Shown here: positions 7,585 through 15,613 of the stretch, piece after piece | Numbering within the stretch: the stretch's first letter is position 1 | Layout: every line of letters begins with the position of its first letter | Assembly (NCBI GenBank): GCA_020354665.1 | Contig: CP070653.1 | Location: 1,656,427 to 1,688,722, forward strand | From: Burkholderiales bacterium | GTDB taxonomy: Bacteria; Pseudomonadota; Gammaproteobacteria; Burkholderiales; Burkholderiaceae_C | Reading direction: 5' to 3' | DNA: 32,296 bases | The notes under the pieces: generated by a model | What the model was told of the DNA's origin: nothing | Databases searched by the model: none | What the model saw: the letters and a program-made list of their open reading frames with translations, nothing else | Program-made: the position numbers and the translations under genes

Positions 7585-10503
7585 TCATCGCTTTGCCTCG
7601 GCCACGGCGGCCGCCGTTTCGAACGAGTCCAGCTCGGCCGGGCGCTCGGACATGCCGGGATAGCGGCGCATCGGCGCGAACTGCGGCTCGGTGCGCGCCG
7701 GCTCGTCGGCCGCCGCCTTGACCACGCGCACCCGCACGTCGTACCAGGCAGCCTGGCCGGTGACCGGGTCGGAGTTGGAGATGCGCGCGTCGCTGCCGCG
7801 CACTGGCAGCTCTTCCGAGATCACGTGGTTGAGCAGGAAGCCGTCGCGCGACTCGTTGGCGTCGGGCGCGAGGTTCCAGGCCCCGGCGGCCTTGCCGATC
7901 GCGTTCCAGGTCCACACCGTGCCGGGCTCGACCGCCTGCGAGCGGCTCGCCTTGCAGCGCACGCGACCCCACTGCGACTCGACCCACACCCAGTCGCCCT
8001 CATTGATGCCGGCCGCGCGCGCGGTTTGCGTATTGATGAACAGCACGTTGTAGGTGTGGATCTGGCGCAGCCAGGCGTTCTGCGAATCCCACGAGTGGTA
8101 CATCGCCATCGGCCGCTGCGTGACCGCGGCGAGCGGGTACTTCTGCTTGTCGGTGACGTGCGCCTCGAGCGGCTCGTAAAAGAACGGCAAGGGGTCGAAG
8201 TAGGTCTGGACGCGTTGCCGCAGGTGCGCGGGTGGCTGGCGCGTCAGGCCCTTGCCTTGCGCCGCCGCGCGGAAGCGCTGCAGAACCTCCGAGTACAGGT
8301 GGATCAGGATCGGCTCGGCGTAGCGCGTGATGCGGTTGGCGCGCGACCACTCGAGGTAGCCCTGGTTCCAGTTGCGCATGTACTGGTAGCTGCGCGGCAG
8401 CTCGTAGTGGAAGACGCAGTTGTGCTGCTCGTACATCTCCCACTGCCGCGGATTGGGCTCGCCGATCAGCGACTTCTCGCCACCCTTGCCGCGCCAGCCG
8501 GCCAGGAAACCGATGCCGGAGCCGGCTTCAGTCTCGTAGTTGACGATGAAGTCCGGGTAGTCACGGAACTTGCGCTTGCCGTCCTTCGTCACGAAGGCCG
8601 GCAGCTTGAGCCTTGTCGCGAGCTCGATCAGCACCTCCTGGAACGGCTTGCAGTCGCCGGTGGGCGGCACGACGGGGATGCGCACCGCGTCGACCGGGCC
8701 GTCGAACTCCGAGATCGGCCGATCGAGCATCGACATCACGTCGTGCCGCTCGAGGTAGGTGGTGTCGGGCAGGACCAGGTCGGCGAACGCCGTCATCTCC
8801 GAGTGGAACGCGTCGGCGACGACCAGAAACGGAATCTTGTACTCGCCCTGCTCGTCGCGGTCGTTGAGCATCTTGCGCACTTCGGCCGTGTTCATCGTCG
8901 AGTTCCACGACATGTTGGCCATGAAGACGAGCAGGGTGTCGATGCGGTACGGGTCGCCGCGCCAGGCGTTGGTCACGACGTTGTGCATCAGCCCGTGCAC
9001 CGACAGCGGGTACTCCCACGAAAAGGCCTTGTCGATGCGCACCGGCGAACCGTCGTCGTTGACGAACAGGTCGTCCGGGTCCGACGGCCAGCCGAGCGGC
9101 ATGCCGTCCAGCGGGTGGTTCGGCTTGACCGCACGCTCGTCGTTGGGCGTGCGCGCACACGGCGGGATCGGGCGCGGAAACGGCGCCTTGTGCCGAAAGC
9201 CACCCGGGCGGTCGATCGTGCCGAGCAGCGACATCAGGATGCCGAGCGCGCGGATCGTGTGGAAGCCGTTGGAGTGCGCCGCCAGCCCGCGCATCGCATG
9301 GAACGCGACCGGATTGCCGGTCACCGTGTCGTGCTCGTTGCCCAAGGCGTCGGTCCAGGCGATGGGCAGCTCGATGCGCTGGTCGCGCGCGGTCACGCCC
9401 ATCTCGTGCGCGAGGCGACGGATCGTCTCGGCCGGGATGCCGGTGATCTGCGACGCCCATTCGGGCGTGTAGTCCTTGACGCGGTCCTGCAGCAACTGGA
9501 ACGCCGGCTTGACCGGCGTGCCGTCGGACAGATTGAAGTCGCCGAGCAGGAACGGGTCGGCGCCCGCCTGGTGGCTCAGCACTGCCTTGTTCGTGTGCCG
9601 GTCCCACCAGAGCTTGTTCTGCGGGTCGTAGCACGCCTCCTCCTGCGGCACCTCGGTGCGCACGAACATGCCGAACTCGTCGCTGGCAGGATCCTGATTG
9701 ACGAGCTCGCCGCCGTTCGTGCAGCCCACGACGAAGTCGCGGTCGTACAGCCCCTTGGCGATGATCTCGTGGATCACCGCGAGCAGGAACGCACCGTCGG
9801 TGCCCGGCCGGATCGGCACCCATTCGTCGGCGATCGCCGAATAGCCGGTGCGCACCGGGTTGATCGAGATAAAGCGGCCGCCGTCGCGCTTGAACTTGCT
9901 GATCGCGATCTTCAGCGGGTTGCTGTGGTGGTCCTCGGCGGTGCCGAGCATGACGAACAGCCGGGCGCGGTCGAGGTCGGGGCCGCCGAACTCCCAGAAC
10001 GACCCGCCGATCGTGTAGATCAATCCGGCGGCCATGTTGACCGAGCAGAAACCGCCGTGCGCCGCGTAGTTGGGCGTGCCGAACTGGCGCGAGAACAGGC
10101 CGGTGAGCGCCTGCATCTGGTCGCGCCCGGTGAAGAGCGCGAACTTCTTCGGGTCGGTCGCGCGGATGCGGCCGAGGCGTTCGGCCAGCGTCGCGAACGC
10201 CTCCTCCCACTCGATCTCGACAAAATCGCCGGCGCCGCGCTCGGCGCCCTCGCGCCGCTTGAGCGGCCGGGTCAGCCGCGCCGGCGAGTACTGCTTCATG
10301 ATGCCCGACGAGCCCTTGGCGCAGATCACGCCTTGGTTCAGCGGATGGTCGGGATTGCCGTCGATGTAGCGCACCTTGCCGTCGCGCAAGTGCACCCGGA
10401 TGCCGCACCGGCAAGCGCACATGTAGCAGGTGGTGTTGCGCGTCTCGCGGGCCGACCGGCTGTGCGGGTCGGCCTGCGGGTCGTGCAAGGGGGTCCGTGC
10501 CAT
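7585..10503 (-). CDS. soeA: Molybdopterin catalytic subunit of sulfite dehydrogenase (SoeA type)
   Basis: A roughly 972-residue molybdopterin oxidoreductase of the DMSO-reductase superfamily. Near the N terminus it has a [4Fe-4S] motif C26-x2-C29-x3-C33 (TTCYMCACRCGI) and C61 (GVICAKGSSG). No Tat signal precedes this, so the enzyme should be cytoplasmic. The C-terminal molybdopterin dinucleotide-binding domain is present (INTQTARAAGINEGDWVWVE, then RNSDPVTGQ-like text). In the SoeABC system it oxidises sulfite to sulfate. The ATG at 10503 is used; an in-frame ATG at 10551 with a GGTAGAG ribosome site would add 16 residues and is also plausible. Polysulfide or tetrathionate reductases are related alternatives, but the absence of a Tat signal and the sulfite/APS context favour SoeA. 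Confidence 0.88.
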   Translation of the reverse strand: MARTPLHDPQADPHSRSARETRNTTCYMCACRCGIRVHLRDGKVRYIDGNPDHPLNQGVICAKGSSGIMKQYSPARLTRPLKRREGAERGAGDFVEIEWEEAFATLAERLGRIRATDPKKFALFTGRDQMQALTGLFSRQFGTPNYAAHGGFCSVNMAAGLIYTIGGSFWEFGGPDLDRARLFVMLGTAEDHHSNPLKIAISKFKRDGGRFISINPVRTGYSAIADEWVPIRPGTDGAFLLAVIHEIIAKGLYDRDFVVGCTNGGELVNQDPASDEFGMFVRTEVPQEEACYDPQNKLWWDRHTNKAVLSHQAGADPFLLGDFNLSDGTPVKPAFQLLQDRVKDYTPEWASQITGIPAETIRRLAHEMGVTARDQRIELPIAWTDALGNEHDTVTGNPVAFHAMRGLAAHSNGFHTIRALGILMSLLGTIDRPGGFRHKAPFPRPIPPCARTPNDERAVKPNHPLDGMPLGWPSDPDDLFVNDDGSPVRIDKAFSWEYPLSVHGLMHNVVTNAWRGDPYRIDTLLVFMANMSWNSTMNTAEVRKMLNDRDEQGEYKIPFLVVADAFHSEMTAFADLVLPDTTYLERHDVMSMLDRPISEFDGPVDAVRIPVVPPTGDCKPFQEVLIELATRLKLPAFVTKDGKRKFRDYPDFIVNYETEAGSGIGFLAGWRGKGGEKSLIGEPNPRQWEMYEQHNCVFHYELPRSYQYMRNWNQGYLEWSRANRITRYAEPILIHLYSEVLQRFRAAAQGKGLTRQPPAHLRQRVQTYFDPLPFFYEPLEAHVTDKQKYPLAAVTQRPMAMYHSWDSQNAWLRQIHTYNVLFINTQTARAAGINEGDWVWVESQWGRVRCKASRSQAVEPGTVWTWNAIGKAAGAWNLAPDANESRDGFLLNHVISEELPVRGSDARISNSDPVTGQAAWYDVRVRVVKAAADEPARTEPQFAPMRRYPGMSERPAELDSFETAAAVAEAKR

Positions 10504-10604
10504 GTCTCGATGCTGCAGTGCCGGCCGGACATCGTCCGCGCGGAAAAGCATGGCTCTACCCTGGCCTGGCCTGCGATTAGGCCCAAGCGCGTCGAACAGC
10601 GTCT

Positions 10605-10645
10605 ACTACCTCGATGGGGTAGTGCCGATTACCCACAAGGGTGAT
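10605..10645. promoter_or_regulatory. Tandem inverted repeats in the soeA / qmo-operon divergent region
   Basis: Two dyads lie side by side. The first is ACTACC-N7-GGTAGT (10605-10623), with perfect 6-base arms. The second is ATTACCC-ACAA-GGGTGAT (10628-10645), with six of seven arm positions pairing. Their centres are about 22 bp apart, close to two helical turns, so two dimers could bind on the same DNA face. The TACC/GGTA half sites recall those of NarL/FixJ-family regulators, one of which is encoded at 31503-32216. A weak sigma-70-like -10 (TACACT, 10652-10657) follows on the plus strand. The operator role is inferred. Confidence 0.6.
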
Positions 10646-10719
10646 TCGCTCTACACTGGCCTGTGGTCAAGTCGTATGGATGAGCAAGACGCGCGCGTCC
10701 TGATCAAGCGGCTTGCGCG

Positions 10720-11226
10720 GTGAAGATCTGCATCGTTTCCGACAGCCATGATCGTGCCGATCCGTTGCTCGCCGCGGCCCGGGCCGCGCAGCAGGAAGGC
10801 GCCGGCGCCGTCGTCCACTGTGGCGACGTCATCGGCGCCCACACGTTGCGGCCGCTGCTGACGGCGGGCCTTCCAGTACATGTCGTGCATGGCAACAATC
10901 TCGGTGACGCGTTGGCGATGTCGCGAATCTGCGCGACATCGGGCGGGCTGCTCACCTATCACGGCGCCGATGCCGACCTGCTGCTCGCCGGGCGCCGCCT
11001 CTACGTCACGCATTACCCCGACATCGCGAGGGGGATGGCATGCACCGGCGACTTCGATGTGGTCTGCTGCGGCCATTCGCATGTCGCGAGCACGGTTCAA
11101 CAACAGAACATCCGAGGAGGTCAGACATGGCTTGTGAACCCGGGCACGGTGGCCGGAATCGGCGCGCCGGCATGCTGGATTCTGGGCGACCTGGAACGGT
11201 TGACCTTCGAGGTGCGAAGGGTCTAG
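10720..11226 (+). CDS. Small metallophosphoesterase (YfcE/MJ0936-like)
   Basis: A 168-residue calcineurin-like phosphoesterase with the dimetal motifs in order: D8-x-H10 (VSDSHD), GD at 35-36 (VVHCGDVIG), GNN at 58-60 where many relatives have GNC or GNH, H98 (VTHYP), GHSH (118-121) and NPG (140-142). YfcE-type enzymes hydrolyse phosphodiesters; the natural substrate here is unknown. The GTG at 10720 is the only start that keeps the full first strand (MKICIVSDSH). It is the first gene after the divergent control region and lies 49 bases ahead of qmoA on the same strand. It is therefore probably in the qmo operon, which is not a placement I recognise as usual. Confidence 0.85.
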   Translation: MKICIVSDSHDRADPLLAAARAAQQEGAGAVVHCGDVIGAHTLRPLLTAGLPVHVVHGNNLGDALAMSRICATSGGLLTYHGADADLLLAGRRLYVTHYPDIARGMACTGDFDVVCCGHSHVASTVQQQNIRGGQTWLVNPGTVAGIGAPACWILGDLERLTFEVRRV

Positions 11227-11275
11227 TCGCCGGGGCCGCTCGACGCGATCGACACCAACCGCGTGGAGGTGCGCA

Positions 11276-11785
11276 ATGAGCGCTCAGCAAACGGGTAGTC
11301 CCGTCGTGCTCGTCGTCGGCGGCGGCATCAGCGGCATGACCGCCGCGCTCGAGGCCGCCGAATGCGGCCGCCAAGTGATCCTGGTCGAGCGCTCGCCGAC
11401 GCTCGGCGGGCGCACCGCGCTGCTGTACCGCTATTTCCCGAAGATGTGCCATCCGACCTGCGGGCTGGAGATCAACCTGCGGCGGCTGCGCGCCAACCGC
11501 AACGTGCGCGTGCTGACGATGGCCGAGGTCACTGCCGTCAAGGGCAGCGCCGGCCACTACGAGGTGACGCTGAAGCAGCACCCACGCTACGTGAACGAGA
11601 AATGCACCGCCTGCGGCGATTGCGCGCGGGCGGTGAGCGCAAAGATCCGCAACCCGTTCAACTACGGTCTCGACGAGATCGGTGCGGCTTACCTGCCGCA
11701 CGCGATGGCCTATCCACCGCGCTACGTGATCGACCCGTCGGTCATCGGCACGCCCGACGCGCAGAAAGCCAAGGATGCCTGCTAG
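11276..11785 (+). CDS. qmoA: QmoA N-terminal part, ended by an in-frame TAG
   Basis: The first 169 residues of a QmoA-type flavoprotein (HdrA-like subunit of the quinone-interacting membrane-bound oxidoreductase complex). It starts at an ATG after a GGAGGT ribosome site. FAD binding is shown by VVGGGISGMTAALEAAE (13-29), followed by the QmoA hallmark YFPKMCHPTCGLEINLRRLR and an iron-sulfur motif CTACGDC (about 106-112). The frame ends at TAG (11783-11785) in the middle of a conserved stretch, DAC-stop-VGAVDLEM, and the next codon onward continues the same protein in the same frame. QmoA proteins are typically around 400 residues, so this is a truncated half. It could be a nonsense mutation, a sequencing or assembly error, or a true split gene. 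Confidence 0.85.
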   Translation: MSAQQTGSPVVLVVGGGISGMTAALEAAECGRQVILVERSPTLGGRTALLYRYFPKMCHPTCGLEINLRRLRANRNVRVLTMAEVTAVKGSAGHYEVTLKQHPRYVNEKCTACGDCARAVSAKIRNPFNYGLDEIGAAYLPHAMAYPPRYVIDPSVIGTPDAQKAKDAC

Positions 11786-12580
11786 GTGGGCGCGGTCGAC
11801 CTCGAGATGACCGAGCAAACGCTCACGCTCAACGTCGCCGCGGTGATCTGGGCTACCGGCTGGAAGCCCTACGACGCCGCACGCATTCAGCCATACGGCT
11901 ACGGGCGCTTCAAGAACGTCATCACCAGCGTCGAATTCGAGCGGATCGCCGACGCGGCCGGCCCGACCGGCGTCCGGCTGCTGCGGCCGTCGGACGGCCA
12001 GCCTGCGAAGAACATCGCCTTCATCCAGTGCGCCGGATCGCGCGACGAAAATCACCTGCGCCACTGCTCGCGCATCTGCTGCATGGCCACGCTCAAGCAA
12101 ACCCAGTACGTGCGCGAGGCCTACCCCGACGGCGGCGCGAAGTCGACCATCTACTACATCGACATCCGCGCGATCGACCGGCTCGAGGACTTCAACGCGA
12201 TGGTGCACGCCGACCCGAACGTGGCGTTCGTCAAGAGCAAGGTCGCGCGCATCGCGCTCAACGAGGCCAGCGGCAACCCGGTGCTGCACGGCGTCGACAC
12301 CGAGGGCTACCACCGCTACGCGACCGAGCACAACCTGGTCGTACTCGCGATCGGCATGCAGCCCGAGACCGATGGCATCGAGCTGCCCGACGACATCGTG
12401 CGTGACTCCAGCGGCTTCATCGAGGGCAGCACGAGCGGCGGGCAGTTCGGCGCCGGTGCTGCGTCGAGTCCCTTGGACGTCAACCGCGCGGTGCAAAGCG
12501 CGACTGCGGCCGCGCTGCGCGGCATCCAGGTGATCCACCGCGCGGCGGGGGCCGAACGTGCGGAGGCGTCCCATGGCTGA
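11786..12580 (+). CDS. qmoA: QmoA C-terminal part, downstream of the in-frame TAG
   Basis: The remaining 264 residues of QmoA, in the same frame as the N-terminal part and starting at the codon right after the TAG, a GTG. It has the second half of the flavin fold (VIWATGWKPYDAARIQPYGY), the Cys-rich IQCAGSRDENHLRHCSRICC segment and the late FAD motif LVVLAIGMQPETDGIELPDD. If translated separately, GTG 11786 has an AAGGA (11771-11775) ten bases upstream, and an ATG at 11807 is the alternative. Joined through the TAG the protein would be 434 residues, normal for QmoA. The stop overlaps the start of qmoB by eight bases. Loss of QmoA would break electron exchange between AprBA and the membrane, so it matters whether this TAG is real. 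Confidence 0.83.
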   Translation: MGAVDLEMTEQTLTLNVAAVIWATGWKPYDAARIQPYGYGRFKNVITSVEFERIADAAGPTGVRLLRPSDGQPAKNIAFIQCAGSRDENHLRHCSRICCMATLKQTQYVREAYPDGGAKSTIYYIDIRAIDRLEDFNAMVHADPNVAFVKSKVARIALNEASGNPVLHGVDTEGYHRYATEHNLVVLAIGMQPETDGIELPDDIVRDSSGFIEGSTSGGQFGAGAASSPLDVNRAVQSATAAALRGIQVIHRAAGAERAEASHG

Positions 12581-14822
12581 GATGAAAACCGCCGCCTATA
12601 TCTGCACCGGTTGCGGCCTCGGTGACAAGCTCGACGCGAAGCAGCTCGCCAAGGTTGCGCAGCGCGAAGGCAAGATGGCGCTGGTGCGCGAGCACGCGTT
12701 TCTATGCAGCGAAGACGGCGTAGCGACGATTCGCAAGGACATCGCCGACGAAGCCGTCACGCACGTGATGCTGGCCGCCTGCTCGCGCCGCATGAAGGCC
12801 GAGGCATTCCACTTCCCCGATGTCGCGGTGGCGCGCGCCAACCTGCGCGAGGGCGTGCTGTGGATCGTCGCCGAAGGCGAAGCTCACGACGAGGTACGCC
12901 AGGAGATGGCCGACGACTACGTTCGCATGGGCTGCGCCGAGCTGAAGCGGCTCAAGGTGCCGGCAGGCAATCCCAACCGCGCCGATTCGCGCCGCGTGCT
13001 CGTGGTCGGCGGCGGCGTCTCGGGCATGACCGCGGCGCTGGAGGCGGCCGAAGCCGGCTACGACGTGCTGCTGGTCGAGCGCGCGGCGGCGCTCGGCGGC
13101 TGGGCCGGCCGGCTGTGGAAGCGCACGCCGTCGAAGGCGCCGTACGCCGAGCCGCAGGACACCGGCATTGCCGAACTGGCGGCCAAGGTGTCGAGCCATC
13201 CGCGCATCAGCGTGCGGCTGTCGTCGACGGTCGCCGAGACCAGTGGCGCGCCGGGCCGCTTCAAGGTGCAGATCGCGCCGCTGGATGGGGCGGCGGCTGA
13301 GGAGACGGTCGGCGCGATCGTACAGGCGAGCGGCTTCGCGGCCTACGACCTCGCGAAGCTGCCTGAACTCGGCGGCGGTACCAACCCGCATGTCGTCGAC
13401 CAGGCGGGGCTCGAGGCGCTCGCCCGCGCGGCGGGCGGCGGGCCCCTCAAGCGCGCAGATGGCAAGACGGTGCGCAGCGTGGCATTCATCCAGTGCGCCG
13501 GCCAGCGCGACGACAGCGGCAAGCACCTGCCGTACTGCTCGGGGCACTGCTGCGCCACGAGCATCAAGCAGGCGATGTATTTCAAGAACGCCGACCCCGA
13601 CGTCGACACGGTCGTGCTCTACACCGATCTCCGCGTGCCCGGCATGGGCGAGGACTTCTACCGCAGCGCGCAGAACAAGGGCGTGACGTTCACCAAGGGC
13701 AAGGCGAGCGCGGTGGAAGCCAGTGACCGCGGCGCGAGCGTCAAGTTTCGCGACCTGATCCTCGACGAGGACGCTGTCGTCGACGTCGATCTGGTCGTGC
13801 TCGCCACCGGCCAGGTCGCCAACGCGGGCGTCAACCTCGACGAGTGGACCGCGACCGTCACCGAAGCCGAAAAGGGCGACGAGGCCGCGCGCAAGAAGAA
13901 GGACGAGCTGCAGAAGATCTCGGTGCTCAACATGAGCTACCGCCAGGGGCCCGACCTGCCGCAGCTCAAGCACGGCTTCGCCGACTCGCACTTCATCTGT
14001 TTTCCGTACGAGACGCGGCGCACCGGCATCTACGCGGCCGGCCCGACGCGCCGGCCGATGGACATCGCGCAGGCCGTCGAAGATGCGACCGGCGCCGCGC
14101 TCAAGGCCGTTCAGGCGGTGGAAAACGCGGCGCAGGGCCGCGCCGCGCATCCGCGCGTGGGCGACCTGTCGTATCCGATCGTCCGGCTGGAAGGCTGTAC
14201 CCAGTGCAAGCGCTGCACGGTGGAGTGCCCGTTTGGCGCCATCGACGAGGACGAAAAGCGATTCCCGGTCTTCAACGAGAGCCGCTGCCGCCGCTGCGGC
14301 ACCTGCATGGGCGCCTGCCCGGTACGCGTGATCTCGTTCGAGAACTATTCGGTGGACACGGTGGGTGCGCAGATCAAGGCGGTGGACATGCCCGACGAGT
14401 TCTCCGAGAAGCCGCGCATGCTGCTGCTGGCCTGCGAGAACGATGCCTATCCGGCGCTGGACATGGCGGCATTGCAGCGACGCACCTACTCGGCGTTCGT
14501 GCGGGTGATTCCGGTGCGCTGCCTGGGCTCCGTCAACACGATCTGGATCACCGACGCGCTCAACGGCGGCTGGGACGGCGTGATGATGCTCGGCTGCAAG
14601 AAGGGCGACGACTACCAGTGCCACTTCGTCAAGGGATCGGAAATGGCGCACTACCGCCTGAGCAAGGTCGACGACACGCTCAAGCAACTCGGGCTGGAGA
14701 CCGAGCGGGTAGTGACCCACGAGGTGGCGATTACCGACATCGAACGGCTGCCCAAGCTGATCGACGAGTACGCCGCGAAGATCAATGAAATCGGCATGAG
14801 CCCGATGAAGGGATTCGCGTGA
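12573..14822 (+). CDS. qmoB: QmoB, HdrA-like flavoprotein with ferredoxin and MvhD-like domains
   Basis: A 749-residue QmoB. The N-terminal region has Cys motifs (YICTGCGLGDKLD, HAFLCSED, MLAACSRRMKAE). The FAD-binding HdrA-like core starts at VVGGGVSGMTAALEAAE (144-160) and includes CAGQRDDSGKHLPYCSGHCC. Two [4Fe-4S] motifs follow: CTQCKRCTVEC (about 542-552) and CRRCGTCMGAC (about 573-583). The last about 130 residues resemble the MvhD/FlpD electron-transfer subunit (PVRCLGSVNTIWITDALNGG, MMLGCKKGDDYQCHF). In the Qmo complex it exchanges electrons with APS reductase. The ATG at 12573, with GGAGG at 12562-12566, is preferred over an in-frame ATG at 12558. It overlaps the qmoA frame by eight bases. 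Confidence 0.93.
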   Translation: MAEMKTAAYICTGCGLGDKLDAKQLAKVAQREGKMALVREHAFLCSEDGVATIRKDIADEAVTHVMLAACSRRMKAEAFHFPDVAVARANLREGVLWIVAEGEAHDEVRQEMADDYVRMGCAELKRLKVPAGNPNRADSRRVLVVGGGVSGMTAALEAAEAGYDVLLVERAAALGGWAGRLWKRTPSKAPYAEPQDTGIAELAAKVSSHPRISVRLSSTVAETSGAPGRFKVQIAPLDGAAAEETVGAIVQASGFAAYDLAKLPELGGGTNPHVVDQAGLEALARAAGGGPLKRADGKTVRSVAFIQCAGQRDDSGKHLPYCSGHCCATSIKQAMYFKNADPDVDTVVLYTDLRVPGMGEDFYRSAQNKGVTFTKGKASAVEASDRGASVKFRDLILDEDAVVDVDLVVLATGQVANAGVNLDEWTATVTEAEKGDEAARKKKDELQKISVLNMSYRQGPDLPQLKHGFADSHFICFPYETRRTGIYAAGPTRRPMDIAQAVEDATGAALKAVQAVENAAQGRAAHPRVGDLSYPIVRLEGCTQCKRCTVECPFGAIDEDEKRFPVFNESRCRRCGTCMGACPVRVISFENYSVDTVGAQIKAVDMPDEFSEKPRMLLLACENDAYPALDMAALQRRTYSAFVRVIPVRCLGSVNTIWITDALNGGWDGVMMLGCKKGDDYQCHFVKGSEMAHYRLSKVDDTLKQLGLETERVVTHEVAITDIERLPKLIDEYAAKINEIGMSPMKGFA

Positions 14823-14893
14823 AGGCGGCGCCCGCGGAGGCGGCCTGCCGTCGCCTTCCGTCCGGGCGCATCACGGACCGGCCGTGCCGGAGC

Positions 14894-14909
14894 CCCGGCG
14901 ATCGCCGGG
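14894..14909. repeat. Perfect 16-bp palindrome in the qmoB-hdrC gap
   Basis: CCCGGCGATCGCCGGG is fully self-complementary and lies in the 151-base gap between qmoB and hdrC, the only sizeable gap inside this operon. No T-run follows it, so it is not a typical intrinsic terminator. It could act as an mRNA processing or stability element or be a protein site. Function is unknown. Confidence 0.55.
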
Positions 14910-14973
14910 CTTCGTTGCCAGCGTCCCCGCTAGCGCTTGCCGGAGCGGGGCCCGCACAGAAGAGGAGAGCGCA

Positions 14974-15594
14974 ATGAATGCGGTGGTGGAGACTGAGAAC
15001 CGGCCTTACGAGGGCAACTTCCTGCGTGAGGTCGAACGCGAGGTCGAAGGCGGCGACTGGGTCAAGATGTGCATGCAGTGCGGCGTATGCGCCGGCTCTT
15101 GCCCCTTCGGTCCGCACTGGGAACACACGCCACAGAAGATCTTCATGATGATCCGCGCCGGCAAGCGCCAGGAGGTCCTGGCGTCCGACGCGATGTGGAT
15201 GTGCACCAGCTGCTACAACTGCGTCGTACGCTGCCCGCGCAAGCTGCCGATCACGACCATCATGCACGGGCTGGCGAGCTACTCGAACCGGCTCGGGCTG
15301 GCGCCGAAGATGCAGCCGACGCGCGACTTTTCGCTGCAGTTCTTCAACAATTTCAAGCGTACCGGGCGGGTCAACGAGCTGAAGCTGACGATCGGCCTGT
15401 ACTTCAAGGACGGGCTGGTGGCCGGGATCAAGAAGGGCTGGGAGATGCGGCACGTGGCTCTGAGCCTGCTCAAGGCCGGCAGGCTGAATCCGTTCGAGCT
15501 GTTCGGCGGGCACAAATGCAAGGACCAGAAGGGCATCGAGGCGATGTTCGCCAAGGTGGACGAGATCGAGGCGGCCGAGAAGGCCGGGAAGTGA
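14974..15594 (+). CDS. hdrC: HdrC-like iron-sulfur subunit of the Qmo/Hdr complex
   Basis: A 206-residue protein of the HdrC family with two [4Fe-4S] motifs: C33/C36/C39/C43 (CMQCGVCAGSC) and C77/C80/C83/C87 (CTSCYNCVVRC). The rest is helical and ends in a charged tail. No membrane helices are present, unlike QmoC of classical sulfate reducers, where an HdrC-like part is fused to a cytochrome-b-like membrane domain. The ATG at 14974 has a strong AGAGGAGA site and is preferred over an upstream in-frame start at 14884 that lies in non-coding-looking sequence. It is followed 19 bases later by hdrB. Together with qmoAB it forms the QmoAB-HdrCB variant, also known from Gram-positive sulfate reducers. 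Confidence 0.91.
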   Translation: MNAVVETENRPYEGNFLREVEREVEGGDWVKMCMQCGVCAGSCPFGPHWEHTPQKIFMMIRAGKRQEVLASDAMWMCTSCYNCVVRCPRKLPITTIMHGLASYSNRLGLAPKMQPTRDFSLQFFNNFKRTGRVNELKLTIGLYFKDGLVAGIKKGWEMRHVALSLLKAGRLNPFELFGGHKCKDQKGIEAMFAKVDEIEAAEKAGK

Positions 15595-15613
15595 AGGACG
15601 ACGGAGACCGACG

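Noticed and set aside
7438-10644. Very long open frame on the plus strand antisense to soeA
   Set aside because: It mirrors soeA codons in high-GC DNA, reads as Arg/Val/His-rich low-complexity text and has no domain, whereas the minus strand encodes a complete molybdopterin enzyme.
10430-10723. Plus-strand frame ahead of the metallophosphoesterase, including a 15-codon ATG frame at 10679-10723
   Set aside because: It mostly overlaps the soeA 5' end and the dyads; the short ATG part has no support beyond overlap with the next start.
11783-11785. TAG in qmoA as a pyrrolysine or other recoded codon
   Set aside because: No pyrrolysine genes are visible and none are expected in this lineage; the position is not a known catalytic residue. 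Error, mutation or restart are simpler.
12702-14720. Long minus-strand frame opposite qmoB
   Set aside because: Antisense shadow; the plus strand gives a complete QmoB with all Cys motifs.
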